A DNA stretch of 64,000 nt from JAPPLG01 sp965199935 (GTDB lineage: Bacteria > Bdellovibrionota > Bdellovibrionia > Bdellovibrionales > UBA1609). The stretch covers positions 372,001 to 436,000 of the forward strand of contig CBDATD010000001.1 in assembly GCA_965199935.1 (NCBI GenBank), given 5' to 3'. The notes beneath the pieces are model-generated. The model was given only the letters and a program-made list of their open reading frames with translations, ran no database searches and was not told where the DNA came from. Shown here in pieces: positions 16,978 through 25,964 of the stretch. Position 1 is the first letter of the stretch, and every line of letters starts with the position of its first letter. Both the position numbers and the translations under genes were made by a program.

Positions 16978-17652
16978 TTACAAATACCACTGAAGTCCTG
17001 CACTTAAATAAAAGTTTGGATTTAAAAACTCATACTTCACTTTTATTTCTTCATCCTGTTTTTTCTTTGATTCAGCCTCACTTGATTGGGATATAAGAAA
17101 ACGCGGTTTTCCAATGACAGCGTTGTTCATACCCGCCCTCAAAAGAATGACAAACGATTCCGAAAGATGTTTTTTCACGAATAATCCTAAGTCGTGTCCA
17201 ATATGCAAATTAATTCCCCTCTTCCTGACCGCAGAGCCTTCTCTGATTGTATCCTTAAGAGGACCATTAGAACCAACTACATATGTTCCTACATATGTTC
17301 CATCAGGATTCACATAGTAGCCTACAACCCTGCCTCCAAGGTACAAAGCTGTATCAACGCCAAGCGCCCAATTTGAACTGGAAGCCATGAAATCATAATT
17401 GTACTTAAACAACAAACTAGGAATCAGCAGAAGTTCTCTCACACGATAAAAAACAATACCTAACTCAACAGCACCTACATACCGATCCTCTAAAATACTT
17501 CCTCCGTAAGAAAGAGAAAGCGGATAATCAAAATTTCTCAGCTTGCTGTCCACAGCCCAGCCAACATCAAAAGATAAAAAACCTCCTTTTTTGAAGCCTT
17601 CCGCCTGAACCGGTAAACTGCAAAAAAACAACAATGCCAGTGCGTATTTCAA
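16978..17652 (-). CDS. Predicted outer-membrane beta-barrel protein
   Basis: A 224-residue protein starting at TTG 17652, six bases after an excellent GAGGAGG. It has a signal peptide (MKYALALLFFCSLPVQA, cleavage before EGFK) and a mature part of alternating hydrophobic/polar beta strands (FLSFDVGWAV, VGAVELGIVFYRV, LLIPSLLFKYNYDF, ALGVDTALYLGGRVVGYY), ending in a strand that closes NFYLSAGLQWYL. It resembles small barrels of the outer-membrane-beta-barrel type. A short tandem pattern (YVGTYVV encoded around 17280-17300, with ACATATGTTCC twice) lies mid-gene. Specific function is unknown. Confidence 0.6.
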   Translation of the reverse strand: MKYALALLFFCSLPVQAEGFKKGGFLSFDVGWAVDSKLRNFDYPLSLSYGGSILEDRYVGAVELGIVFYRVRELLLIPSLLFKYNYDFMASSSNWALGVDTALYLGGRVVGYYVNPDGTYVGTYVVGSNGPLKDTIREGSAVRKRGINLHIGHDLGLFVKKHLSESFVILLRAGMNNAVIGKPRFLISQSSEAESKKKQDEEIKVKYEFLNPNFYLSAGLQWYL

Positions 17653-17837
17653 GGTAAACCTCCTCTTCTATGCAAAAAAGTCCATTATAGCACAGGTGAT
17701 GAAAAGCTGTCTATACTTTTTTAGTACATTCCACCGCAAAAAAATAACGCACCCCCACATATTTGAAGATATTGATTTTACACTATCTTATCAAAGCAGA
17801 CTGATCCATCCCCTACCGAAACAAGAACAAGTTTCAA

Positions 17838-18350
17838 TCAACCTTGCTTTAATTTCCTACATGAAACAGAATTTCTTAAAATACGGCAAATGTTTCGAGT
17901 TTTAGCTCCACCATGAGTGGAATCTTCATAAAAAACATCACCCCTTTTCCACCTGATTTGTTGAACAACCGCCCCATGAGTATGGATGTGATTCCATCCT
18001 AAAATCTCATCTTTGTTGACAGTTGCAAAGTAGAGGCTCCCCCACCAATTTTCTTCATATTCAATATAAACCGCTGTCTGTGATATGTCGTCTGGGTTGG
18101 GACAGACTGCAATGATTGGATTTTCATATTGTTTAAGATATTCTTCTTTTGTCTGAGAAGTTGAATTGGATTGAAGAAGCCTGTCATAATGAGCTGCCAT
18201 TTCTTTTATGAAGCTCCCTCTAAATTTATCAAGAAGAGCGGGGCTTATTGTTGTATTGACTGCCGCACAGAGAGGGGCCTCAGATGGAATAGACCGTGAT
18301 GAAACCGATGCAAACAAGAAAAAAACAACAAAGACAAAATAATATTTCAC
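17838..18350 (-). CDS. Secreted protein of unknown function
   Basis: A 170-residue protein with a GTG start preceded by GAGGTG at eight bases. The signal peptide covers about residues 1-18 (FFLFASVSS-RS). The mature protein has four cysteines (PLCAAV, AVCPNPD, NICRIL, SVSCRK), suggesting disulphides in the periplasm, and a histidine-rich patch NHIHTHGAVVQQIRWKRGD. I recognise no family. A short plus-strand frame at 17696-17905 overlaps its end and is not convincing. Confidence 0.55.
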   Translation of the reverse strand: MKYYFVFVVFFLFASVSSRSIPSEAPLCAAVNTTISPALLDKFRGSFIKEMAAHYDRLLQSNSTSQTKEEYLKQYENPIIAVCPNPDDISQTAVYIEYEENWWGSLYFATVNKDEILGWNHIHTHGAVVQQIRWKRGDVFYEDSTHGGAKTRNICRILRNSVSCRKLKQG

Positions 18351-18392
18351 ATCTTCTTCACCTCATTACTCATCAAACAGAAATGTCTAGAG

Positions 18393-18809
18393 TCAAAACC
18401 AGTAGGGGCAGAGAATACAAAACCCTAAACCTATGTAAAGAACACCCAACACTTTAAAAAACCAATTGAGAAATTTTTCACTCTTGTTCATAAGCAGTTT
18501 CATCCACTTCACTTTTTCTGGAAAAAATAAAAAGACCGCACTCTTCAACAAAATAATCCATCCTAAAATAGTGACAATAACTGAAGAACTCCATGTCCAT
18601 TCACTGTGAATTAAAATAATGCCGACCCCAAAAGGAATGTATATAAAAGAACAAAGGAGCGCAAAAACCTCCAAAGTTTGTTTTTTCCAATTACAAACGG
18701 CCTCTAAAACCTGAACCCAGTTTTGCGTACAAAATAAAAGGGAGAATCCAATGATTCCCAGTAAATAAGCCATGCCCTGCTCCACTAGGGTGAAGAGTGA
18801 TATGCCCAT
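18393..18809 (-). CDS. Small four-helix membrane protein
   Basis: A 138-residue integral membrane protein with four predicted helices: AYLLGIIGFSLLFC, VFALLCSFIYIPFGVGIILI, SSVIVTILGWIILLKSAVFLFFP and FFKVLGVLYIGLGFCILC. ATG 18809 follows AAGGAGGTG. The layout, with a WIILLKSAVFLFFPEK segment, recalls small uncharacterised inner-membrane proteins. No function can be assigned. Confidence 0.55.
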   Translation of the reverse strand: MGISLFTLVEQGMAYLLGIIGFSLLFCTQNWVQVLEAVCNWKKQTLEVFALLCSFIYIPFGVGIILIHSEWTWSSSVIVTILGWIILLKSAVFLFFPEKVKWMKLLMNKSEKFLNWFFKVLGVLYIGLGFCILCPYWF

Positions 18810-18897
18810 CAAACACCTCCTTGAACCTATTCCTGCATTTTATCTTTGTCTTCTATCGAAAATTTGTCAATCTTATTCATAAAGATATTGCAAAACA

Positions 18898-18926
18898 GAC
18901 TGTTAAAAAATACATTCTAAGAAGGT
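18898..18926 (+). promoter_or_regulatory. Candidate promoter upstream of nusB
   Basis: TTGCAA (18898-18903), a 17-base spacer, and TACATT (18921-18926, 4 of 6 matches to TATAAT). It lies 23 bases before the nusB start. Confidence 0.35.
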
Positions 18927-18948
18927 TTTTTTAGAGGATTAAAGCAGC

Positions 18949-19335
18949 ATGGAAACATTCGTACAGCAAAAAAAGAGGCAAAAACGCATCCAGGTTTTGG
19001 AAACCCTCTACCAAATGGAGTTTCAAGATAAAAAACTAGAAGTGCAGTCTGCTGAAGTTAAAAAGATCGTTTCCAATATTTTGGACTGCAAAAAGCAGAT
19101 TGACCAGGTTCTCAGTCAACACAGTCAAAACTGGAAATTGAACCGCATGGCTCTCCTCGACCTCAACATATTAAGACTAGCTGTCTATGAAATATTATTT
19201 TCTCCGAAAAAAGAATCTCCAAAAATATTTATCAATGAAGCCATCGAAATTGCAAAAATCTACGGCTCGACAGACTCCCCCCGCTTTATCAATGGTATTT
19301 TGGATTCTGTCGCTGAAGAAGAAAGACAAAAATAA
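18949..19335 (+). CDS. nusB: Transcription antitermination factor NusB
   Basis: A 128-residue all-helical RNA-binding protein of the NusB/RsmB fold that joins NusE on boxA RNA during rRNA antitermination. The N-terminal QKRIQVLETLYQMEF and the conserved WKLNRMALLDLNILRLAVYE and PKIFINEAIEIAKIYGSTDSPRFINGILD blocks are characteristic. Length is slightly short compared with the usual 135-145. GAGGA precedes the ATG. The stop overlaps the next ATG (TAATG), suggesting coupled translation. Confidence 0.92.
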   Translation: METFVQQKKRQKRIQVLETLYQMEFQDKKLEVQSAEVKKIVSNILDCKKQIDQVLSQHSQNWKLNRMALLDLNILRLAVYEILFSPKKESPKIFINEAIEIAKIYGSTDSPRFINGILDSVAEEERQK

Positions 19336-19742
19336 TGTTTCACTTTCTTCCCATTTCCAACTCTTTTTCAAAAGGCTCTCAGCTGTGGATCATCCAAAGC
19401 CCCATTCACTCAAAGCTCTCCAAAAAAATAGACTGGTATCTACAGTGTATCTGTAAAAAGCAAAAAAACCTTTCAAAACCCATCCTGGCCTCAGCTGACC
19501 CGCATCTGCCCTGCAAACAAGTTTTATTTCTGCCTTTTGAAAATCAAGATCCTGTGAAATGGATGCAAAAAGCCTACCAATGCTGGAAAAACTTAGACAC
19601 CCCCTCTTTAAAACTTTTCCTGCCAGAATCCTCCAATAGGGAAAATTTAACAAAATGCTTCCCATTTGAGCCTCTGCCCTATAAAATCCAAGTAATTCAA
19701 GAACCAAATGTCCAAGAACCAGCGATTCAAACAGATGAATAA
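19335..19742 (+). CDS. Hypothetical protein between nusB and ppsR
   Basis: A 135-residue frame that begins in the nusB stop and ends overlapping the ppsR start, so it is probably a genuine member of the operon. It has no signal peptide or membrane helix. Tryptophan and cysteine content is notable (IDWYLQCICKK, KAYQCWKNLD). The segment ASADPHLPCKQVLFLPFENQ might be the core. No family recognised. Confidence 0.45.
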   Translation: MFHFLPISNSFSKGSQLWIIQSPIHSKLSKKIDWYLQCICKKQKNLSKPILASADPHLPCKQVLFLPFENQDPVKWMQKAYQCWKNLDTPSLKLFLPESSNRENLTKCFPFEPLPYKIQVIQEPNVQEPAIQTDE

Positions 19743-20559
19743 AGAACCGGTGAGTATTCTGATCTTATCCGACGGAACGGGAGAAACGGCCGCGGGGGTT
19801 GTGCGGGCGGCGCTCGTGCAATATGAAGATGACAATGTGGAAACCATACGCTATCCCAATGTGCGGACAGAAAAACAAATTGCATCTATATTAGATAAAG
19901 CACGCCCTCACCAAACCATTATTGCTTACACAATGGTCCTTAATTCTCTCCGGACGGCCATCCAACAAACAGCAGAGCAAAAGAAACTGCCCTGCATTGA
20001 TTTATTAGGCCCTCTCATTCACACCTTTAACCGCTATCTCACCAGCAGACCTGAAAGAAAAGCCGGTATTCTCCACCAAGTGGACGAAGACTACTTCAAG
20101 AGAATTGAGGCTGTTGAATTTTCATTAAAATATGACGACGGCTCTACTTTGTATAATTTACAGTCTGCAGATATTGTTCTCATTGGAGTCAGCCGAACCA
20201 GCAAAACCCCCCTTTCCATTTTCTTAAGCTACAAAGGCTATAAAACGGCTAACATTCCATTTGTTAAAGATATTAAACTGCCTGCAGAAATTTTTAAGGT
20301 GGACGCAAAAAAGATCATTGCTTTAACCATTGACGGAGATGTTCTTCTAAAAATTAGAAGAAACCGCCTGAAAAAAATCGGAGTACACAGCAAAAGCGGC
20401 GACTACGCAGACAAACTTTACGTCTATCATGAATTAGAGCAAGCACGAGGGTGTTTTGAAAAACACAGATGGCCCGTCGTCAATGTCACTGATAGAGCTC
20501 TTGAAGAAACAGCCACAGATATCTTAAGAATTATCCGTCTTCGGCAAAGCCCATCTTAG
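19735..20559 (+). CDS. ppsR: Phosphoenolpyruvate synthase / PPDK regulatory kinase-pyrophosphorylase
   Basis: A protein of about 274 residues of the PSRP (DUF299) family. These bifunctional enzymes inactivate pyruvate phosphate dikinase or PEP synthase by ADP-dependent phosphorylation and reactivate it by phosphate-dependent dephosphorylation. Both signatures are present: ILSDGTGETAAGVVRAAL near the N-terminus and the P-loop-like GVSRTSKTPLSIFLSYKGYK with IPFVK. HQVDEDYFKRIEAVEFSLKYDDG is the conserved middle block. The start may be 19735 or an ATG at 19708; neither has a strong ribosome site. No target dikinase gene lies in the window. Confidence 0.88.
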   Translation: MNKEPVSILILSDGTGETAAGVVRAALVQYEDDNVETIRYPNVRTEKQIASILDKARPHQTIIAYTMVLNSLRTAIQQTAEQKKLPCIDLLGPLIHTFNRYLTSRPERKAGILHQVDEDYFKRIEAVEFSLKYDDGSTLYNLQSADIVLIGVSRTSKTPLSIFLSYKGYKTANIPFVKDIKLPAEIFKVDAKKIIALTIDGDVLLKIRRNRLKKIGVHSKSGDYADKLYVYHELEQARGCFEKHRWPVVNVTDRALEETATDILRIIRLRQSPS

Positions 20560-20725
20560 GCCAGACCATAGTGTAAAAATAAAAAAAAATTCTATTCCGA
20601 CACGGTGTCAAATATTCTACATCATTCTAACCTTTTAATAAACAAAGATTTTTTTTATGTCTCATCTTTGGACAAGTCATATTATTGGCAGGTTGCTTTT
20701 TGAAAAACTATGTCATAATGGAGAA

Positions 20726-21088
20726 ATGGAAAACGTACAAATACAGCACATGATTGATATGCTCAAAAAGAAAAACTTTTACTTAGAGCTTTTTGAGTCT
20801 ATCAACGGCGAAGAGTTGAGTAGAATAAAAACAGGCGACCTCAGCAACCTTGAATCTTTTTACTATGACAGAGAAATTCTTCTGAATGCTATGGACAAAA
20901 TAGACAAAAAACTCAAAGAGTATAAATTAGAGCAATTTGATGACGTAAGTGAAAATTCAAAAAGAAAAGTTGTCGGCCTGCTTAAAAACAAAAAACAGTT
21001 TATACACACCATTTTAAACCAAGATATGCAGATTCATGACACCCTGAATACTTCTCTTTCTCTGTATAAAGAAGAAAAAATAGCGTAA
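20726..21088 (+). CDS. Small helical protein, FlgN/FliT-like by appearance only
   Basis: A 120-residue protein starting at ATG 20726 after GGAG at six bases; an upstream start at 20657 is less likely. It is predicted to be almost wholly alpha-helical and charged (MLKKKNFYLELFESINGEEL, YYDREILLNAMDKIDKKL, LLKNKKQFIHTILNQDMQIH). Size and the pattern of a long antiparallel helical hairpin recall flagellar export chaperones, but no other flagellar gene is nearby, so this is weak. A GACAC-G-GTGTC dyad lies upstream near 20600. Confidence 0.35.
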   Translation: MENVQIQHMIDMLKKKNFYLELFESINGEELSRIKTGDLSNLESFYYDREILLNAMDKIDKKLKEYKLEQFDDVSENSKRKVVGLLKNKKQFIHTILNQDMQIHDTLNTSLSLYKEEKIA

Positions 21089-21162
21089 AAAAACTGGACT
21101 TTACGAGCTTATCCTTTATCCTATTACGACCGAAAAGAGGGATGATAAGGAGATTCACGGAA

Positions 21163-21795
21163 ATGCACTCATGGAGAACCAAGCTGGATATTTTTTCTCT
21201 TGAAAAACAAGGGAAACTTCATCTTCAGCGCAAACAATACTCTCAAGCAGAGCAGATTTTTTCGCAATTATTGGATTGCGGTGATATTTTTTGGGTTTAT
21301 CTCAGTCAATCCCTATTGGGGCAAAAAAAGTATAAAGAGGCCAGAGAATGTGTTGAAAAAGTATTACTGCGTGCCTGCCTGCAGACAGAGTGGGGCATCA
21401 CCGCCTTCAAAACAATGGGTTTCTGCTGCTACCATATGGGAGATACGGACTCTGCTTTTGAAAATTTTAATAAAGCCCTCTCTCTCAATAACAAAATATT
21501 CGATGCAGAAATTCAATTAGGGCTGGGATTGGCCCTTAAAGAAAAAAAACAATTCTCTTCAGCAAAAGAAAAATTTCAGGCTGTGCTGGAAAAAGATATT
21601 AACAACGACACAGCTTGGGCCGGACTCGCAGAAGCGCGGGCAGAATTAGGCGACTTAGAGTTAGCTCGTGTTAATTTACAACAAGCCTTAGACCTTAATC
21701 CAGAAAATGAATCAGCTCTGAGATTAAAAGTGAGGTGGTCTTCATCTTTTCAAAGGGTTTCAGGCTCTAAGCCGTCTTTTTCTTTTCGCATTTAG
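21163..21795 (+). CDS. TPR-repeat protein
   Basis: About 210 residues, starting at ATG 21163, ten bases after AAGGAG. No signal peptide, so probably cytosolic. Four to five tetratricopeptide repeats: LHLQRKQYSQAEQIFSQLL, YLSQSLLGQKKYKEARECVE, MGFCCYHMGDTDSAFENFNK, ALKEKKQFSSAKEKFQAVLE and AWAGLAEARAELGDLELARV. It directly precedes a sensor-kinase/receiver pair and could be a protein-interaction partner of it, though the kinase has its own candidate promoter. No specific function assigned. Confidence 0.65.
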   Translation: MHSWRTKLDIFSLEKQGKLHLQRKQYSQAEQIFSQLLDCGDIFWVYLSQSLLGQKKYKEARECVEKVLLRACLQTEWGITAFKTMGFCCYHMGDTDSAFENFNKALSLNNKIFDAEIQLGLGLALKEKKQFSSAKEKFQAVLEKDINNDTAWAGLAEARAELGDLELARVNLQQALDLNPENESALRLKVRWSSSFQRVSGSKPSFSFRI

Positions 21796-21817
21796 CCCAT
21801 TTTCTATCAAAGACTTG

Positions 21818-21823
21818 TATAAT
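21818..21823 (+). promoter_or_regulatory. TATAAT -10 element
   Basis: A perfect -10 hexamer preceded by TTG (TTGTATAAT) and lying 22 bases before the kinase start at 21846. No convincing -35 is visible. Confidence 0.4.
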
Positions 21824-21845
21824 GATGATCGACAGGAGAAGACTC

Positions 21846-23267
21846 ATGCAGTCCGCTGTGGATATTGCTGATGAACGAAAATTGGTCCGGCTCGTTCATA
21901 AATTCTTTTTAGCGGACACTGTGGAAGAATGGATTCAGCTTATTGGATCTGACATTTCTCCAATTAAAAAGAAAATGGGAGAAATAGTTTTGTGCTTTCA
22001 CTCTGCTTACTTTGGCCCCAGACAATATTGTTTAAAGGGAAAGCGTCTTTTTGACAGAACTGCAAAAAGCTTTTGGCCCCAAGTGGCCGCGGCTCAAACT
22101 CTTCCTAAACAAGAAAGTCTTTATCTGGCTAATGAACTTGGCCGCCCTTTTTATCATGTCTTTGCCATACCTTTAAAACCCTCTTATGAGCTGGAAGACC
22201 ACCCGCCTGTGTTATTTATCGAATATTTTTGCAAAGAACAGACCATACAAAAATTTTTTAGTGAAGAAAAACAAAAAATTTTAAAGTCAGCCTTCGAAAA
22301 AGTCCTGCTGGAAGATCACTGGAAATCCGGCTCCGATCTCTGGCAGCAGACTTTTGACGGGTTGGAGGAGCCGCTGGCCATATTCAATAAAGATAGTAAA
22401 GAACCCGTACGCTCTAACACTCATTTTAAAAAAATATATAAGAAAAACCCTGCCTTGTTTTTGAAAGATCATTTTCAAGATGAAGAGATGCAGTATGAAA
22501 AACAAAGCTACCCCATTGTCAATAATGATCAGACCTACACTATCGAACACTTTACCAACGTCACCTCTTACTTTTTACTAAGGGAGCAAATTGCTCAAAA
22601 CCAAAAAATGTCCGCCTTGGGCAAACTGGCCAATGATGCGGCCCACTTGCTCAGCAATCCTCTTACAGGACTGCGTTCTATGGCACAAATTTTATCTGAA
22701 GAGGTTCAAGACAAAGACAATTTTCTGGAAATAGAAAGAGCCGCCCACCGATGCCAAAAAATTATTACTAATTTCATACAATTTTCAAGACAAACAAATA
22801 GAGATTTAACCTGTAATCTAAATACAGTGGTTCACCAAACCCTTCCCTTTCTAAAAACAATGATTCAAACAAAAAAAATTCTGCTGGATTTAAGCAAACA
22901 AAAAATACTCGTGCAGGCAGAGTCCTGCCTGCTCCAGCAGGTGGTATTCAACCTGGTCCGAAATGCTTTGCAGGCAGTGGGGGAAAAAGGCCAAATTCGC
23001 ATACGCACCTGCATTGACAAATCCAACAATCAAGTTCAGCTCAGTGTTCAAGACAACGGCTGTGGTATTCCTCAACACCTGCAAGATAAAATATTTGATC
23101 CCTTTTTCACTACAAAATCTGACGGCACGGGTTTAGGGCTTCGTATCAGTTGCCAGGTGATTAAAAAATTTGGAGGCTGTCTTCAGGTTCACAGCCAACC
23201 GAAAGAAGGCTCCTGCTTTACCGTCTCCCTCCCCTTAACGGCGGGCGGCGGCCTAAAAGAGATATGA
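21846..23267 (+). CDS. NtrB-like sensor histidine kinase
   Basis: About 473 residues from ATG 21846, eight bases after AGGAG. There are no membrane helices. The N-terminal ~270 residues form an input region (a GAF- or PAS-like segment is plausible near WQQTFDGLEEPLAIFNKDSK). The kinase core follows: MSALGKLANDAAHLLSNPLTGLRS, where His in AAHLL replaces the usual AHEINNPL pattern, N-box VFNLVRNALQAVGEKG, G1 DNGCGIP, and G2 SDGTGLGLRISCQVI. The next gene, 21 bases downstream, is a lone receiver, its likely partner. The signal is unknown. Confidence 0.85.
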   Translation: MQSAVDIADERKLVRLVHKFFLADTVEEWIQLIGSDISPIKKKMGEIVLCFHSAYFGPRQYCLKGKRLFDRTAKSFWPQVAAAQTLPKQESLYLANELGRPFYHVFAIPLKPSYELEDHPPVLFIEYFCKEQTIQKFFSEEKQKILKSAFEKVLLEDHWKSGSDLWQQTFDGLEEPLAIFNKDSKEPVRSNTHFKKIYKKNPALFLKDHFQDEEMQYEKQSYPIVNNDQTYTIEHFTNVTSYFLLREQIAQNQKMSALGKLANDAAHLLSNPLTGLRSMAQILSEEVQDKDNFLEIERAAHRCQKIITNFIQFSRQTNRDLTCNLNTVVHQTLPFLKTMIQTKKILLDLSKQKILVQAESCLLQQVVFNLVRNALQAVGEKGQIRIRTCIDKSNNQVQLSVQDNGCGIPQHLQDKIFDPFFTTKSDGTGLGLRISCQVIKKFGGCLQVHSQPKEGSCFTVSLPLTAGGGLKEI

Positions 23268-23288
23268 TCTCAGTAAGAAAGGAAAAAA

Positions 23289-23657
23289 ATGAAAATTTTA
23301 ATCATTGACGATGAAACTTTAATCAGGCAGTCCCTCAAATATATTTCTGAACTTAGAGGCCACCAAACTTGGACCGCTTCCACAGGCCGAGAGGGCTTGA
23401 AACTCTGGAGCTCCTGCCGGCCGGATATTGTTTTTTTAGACCTGATACTCCCAGACCATAATGGATTTAAAGTTATGGAGCAACAGCCCCGCCCAGCTCA
23501 AATTGTGATGATGTCAGCTTATGCTCAATACAAAGAAGAAGCTCAAAATAGAAGAGCAGATTTATTTCTCACTAAACCTTTTGAAAATATCTTTCAAACT
23601 TTTGATCAAGTTTTGCAACATTTGAACTCTCAAAAAAGTGAATTGAGTTTACAGTGA
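23289..23657 (+). CDS. Single-domain response regulator
   Basis: A 122-residue CheY-like receiver with the acidic pair IIDDE, phosphoacceptor aspartate in DIVFLDLILPD, MMSAYA at the switch threonine/serine site and the conserved lysine in LTKPFE. It has no output domain, so it must act by protein contact or as a phosphate relay. It follows the kinase gene by 21 bases with AAAGGA before the ATG and is presumably phosphorylated by it. rsmD starts at the last base region. Confidence 0.87.
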   Translation: MKILIIDDETLIRQSLKYISELRGHQTWTASTGREGLKLWSSCRPDIVFLDLILPDHNGFKVMEQQPRPAQIVMMSAYAQYKEEAQNRRADLFLTKPFENIFQTFDQVLQHLNSQKSELSLQ

Positions 23658-23659
23658 AA

Positions 23660-24205
23660 ATGAAGATTATTGCCGGCCAATTTAAGGGGCAAAGCCTTCA
23701 CACATTTTCCAAAACCCTCCCTTTAAGACCTATGACACAAAGAGTAAAAAAAAGTGTTTTTGATACACTCCAATCCGAACTGCCAGATTCTAAAGTGCTG
23801 GATTTATTTTCAGGCTCTGGAAGCCTTTCCTTTGAAGCCTTATCAAGGGGCGCCTCTGTTTGTTTTGCTGTGGAAAAAAACAAGCTTTGCCGGCAGTTAA
23901 TTTTAAAAAATCAACAAAAATTGAAAATTGCGTCCGATCAACTGAAACTTTATAGGCAGGATGTCTTTAGCTTTTTGAAAAGAAATCAAAAAACTGCTTT
24001 TGATATTATTTTCACAGACCCTCCTTTTCCAGAAAGACTGGCAAAACCTTTAATAAAATCCTTAAGCTTAAGCCCCGCTTGTGATAAAGAGAGTTTGGTT
24101 GTCTTTGAACTGTCTTCCAAAGAGTTATTTCCAGAAAATGAAGTCTCTCTACGGTTGAAAAAAAGTTTTGGAGATAAGGTAGTTTATTTTTTCTATATTC
24201 GTTGA
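23660..24205 (+). CDS. rsmD: 16S rRNA (guanine966-N2)-methyltransferase
   Basis: A 181-residue AdoMet-dependent methyltransferase of the RsmD family. Motifs are MKIIAGQFKGQSL at the N-terminus, RPMTQRVKKSVFDTL, motif I KVLDLFSGSGSLSFEALSRGA and catalytic motif IV FTDPPFPE (the family DPPY/F). It modifies the small-subunit rRNA. The start at 23660 gives the canonical N-terminus; GTG 23654 is also in frame. rsmD-coaD is a common pairing and is kept here, with coaD starting eight bases after the stop. Confidence 0.9.
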   Translation: MKIIAGQFKGQSLHTFSKTLPLRPMTQRVKKSVFDTLQSELPDSKVLDLFSGSGSLSFEALSRGASVCFAVEKNKLCRQLILKNQQKLKIASDQLKLYRQDVFSFLKRNQKTAFDIIFTDPPFPERLAKPLIKSLSLSPACDKESLVVFELSSKELFPENEVSLRLKKSFGDKVVYFFYIR

Positions 24206-24213
24206 GGTTTTTT

Positions 24214-24693
24214 GTGATCGCTTTATACGCTGGTAGTTTTGATCCCATCACACTGGGCCATGTAGATCTTATTCAACGAGCCTCTTCTATTTTCAGCCCT
24301 TTGATTGTTGTTGTAGCCACCTCACCTTGGAAAACTTATCATTTCTCCAGCCAGGAAAGATGCTCCTTAGCTCAAACAGCTTTAAAAAATTTTAAATCTG
24401 TCAAAGTTGATGTTTGTGACGGACTGTTGACAGATTATGCTAAAAAAAACAATATTCTCGTTTTCATCCGAGGAATTAGGAACACATCCAACTTGGAATT
24501 TGAAATGAATCTATCCAATGCTAATAAAGAATTATTCCCAGAAAGCGAAACATTTATTGCTCTTTCCCGATCTAAATACGCTCATTGCTCCTCACAGTTT
24601 GTCAAAGAAATTGCCATGAGCGGCGGAGATGTTTCCCACATGGCGCCTGCCAACGTTTGTCAGGCGTTTTTAAAAAAGAGAACTCAGTCATGA
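24214..24693 (+). CDS. coaD: Phosphopantetheine adenylyltransferase
   Basis: A 159-residue nucleotidyltransferase catalysing the penultimate step of coenzyme A synthesis. It has the N-terminal ALYAGSFDPITLGHVDLIQRA with the T/HxGH motif (GH at about residues 15-16), the FIRGIRNTSNLEFEMNLSNAN block and SSQFVKEIAMSGGDVSHMAP near the end. The GTG at 24214 is chosen because GAGG sits six bases upstream, overlapping the rsmD stop, and because it gives the family N-terminus; the in-frame TTG at 24202 adds four residues. The stop overlaps the next ATG (ATGA). Confidence 0.93.
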   Translation: MIALYAGSFDPITLGHVDLIQRASSIFSPLIVVVATSPWKTYHFSSQERCSLAQTALKNFKSVKVDVCDGLLTDYAKKNNILVFIRGIRNTSNLEFEMNLSNANKELFPESETFIALSRSKYAHCSSQFVKEIAMSGGDVSHMAPANVCQAFLKKRTQS

Positions 24694-25892
24694 TGTTGTC
24701 CAAAAAAATACAAGCCCTTAAGCCCTCTGCCGTCCAGGCTATTTCAGCTCAAGCAAAAAAACAAATGGCTCAAGGACAAGATGTTCTTAATTTATCTGTG
24801 GGGGAGCCCACCTGGGAATGTTTTGAATCCACTCAACAAACAGCCGTGAAGTCTATTCAGAAAGGATGCTCTCGCTATTCGCCGGCATCAGGACAGATAG
24901 AGTTGAGAAAAGCTATTGCAAAAAATCTCAATCAGCATCTTCACCTCAATTACGATTCCAAAAATATCACTGTTGCCATTGGAGCAAAATTTTGTCTTTT
25001 TTCTGCCCTGCAGGCTCTAGTTGATCCCGCAGATGAAGTCCTCATCCCAGCTCCTTACTGGGTGAGTTATCCTAGTATGACTGCTCTCATTGGTGCAAGA
25101 ACGTTGATAGTGGAAACAAATATGGACACCCACAAACTAACGGCTGATATTCTGCAGCATCATTTAAGTAAACAATCAAAAGTTTTGATATTAAACTCTC
25201 CTAACAATCCTTCAGGCAGTGTTTATTCTTTGGAGGAGCTTAAATCTCTTGGAGAAGTTATCCAGTCCTTCCCCAACCTATTTGTATTATCTGATGACAT
25301 TTATGACCGTATGGCTCTGAACGGCCCTGCTGATTCATTTGCTCCTCACATACTGGAAGCCTATCCTGAGTTGAAAGATCGAGTGATCTGCATCAATGCG
25401 GCTTCAAAAAATTATGCCATGCCCGGCTGGAGATTAGGATGGGCCGCAGGTCCTGAACCTGTGATTCAAGCAATGAGCGCCTTTCAAAGTCAAACAGTCA
25501 GCTCGGCCCCCACCATTGCTCAAATGGCTATGATCCCGACTTTTGAAAATGCTGAAAAAGACGTGCAAAAAACTCACCAATTCCTTAAAGCTCAAAGAGA
25601 AAAAATTTGCCAAGCCCTGCACTCTATCAAAGAAATAACTTTTCGAGAACCTCAAGGAGCTCTTTACCTATGGCCCAAAGTGGAAGGCCTTTTTGGAAGA
25701 AAATTCAAAAACCATCCTATTCAATCCTCCATGGATGTTTGTCAGCTGCTGTCTGAATATTTTTCTTTATTTTCTGTTCCAGGAGAAGAGTTTGGACGCC
25801 CCGGCTACCTTCGTTTGTATTTTGCAGATTCGGATGCAAACATTGAAAAATGCGCCAGCAGAATAAGAAACTTTATATCTCAAATAAAATAG
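24690..25892 (+). CDS. Class I PLP aminotransferase, aspartate aminotransferase type
   Basis: About 400 residues of fold-type I aminotransferase. Recognisable are NLSVGEPTWECF, YSPASGQIELRKAIA, VLILNSPNNPSG, the PLP-contacting SDDIYDRM, the Schiff-base lysine in NAASKNYAMPGWRLGW, and the C-terminal substrate arginine in GYLRLYFAD. This matches the AspC/AAT-1 gamma subgroup more than tyrosine or alanine enzymes, but specificity is not certain. Translation is coupled to coaD by a 4-base overlap, so it ends the rsmD-coaD operon. Confidence 0.87.
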   Translation: MMLSKKIQALKPSAVQAISAQAKKQMAQGQDVLNLSVGEPTWECFESTQQTAVKSIQKGCSRYSPASGQIELRKAIAKNLNQHLHLNYDSKNITVAIGAKFCLFSALQALVDPADEVLIPAPYWVSYPSMTALIGARTLIVETNMDTHKLTADILQHHLSKQSKVLILNSPNNPSGSVYSLEELKSLGEVIQSFPNLFVLSDDIYDRMALNGPADSFAPHILEAYPELKDRVICINAASKNYAMPGWRLGWAAGPEPVIQAMSAFQSQTVSSAPTIAQMAMIPTFENAEKDVQKTHQFLKAQREKICQALHSIKEITFREPQGALYLWPKVEGLFGRKFKNHPIQSSMDVCQLLSEYFSLFSVPGEEFGRPGYLRLYFADSDANIEKCASRIRNFISQIK

Positions 25893-25964
25893 CTCAAGCA
25901 TTTCCGACTTTAGCCTTATTGCGCCTCTAAAAGTCTTAACCTACAATGGCTATGAGGCGGGAAT

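Noticed and set aside
17696..17905. A 69-codon plus-strand frame
   Set aside because: Overlaps the 3' end of the better-supported secreted-protein gene on the other strand and has no recognisable features.
20590..20615. GACAC-G-GTGTC palindrome as an operator
   Set aside because: Only five-base arms with no second site; too short to claim.
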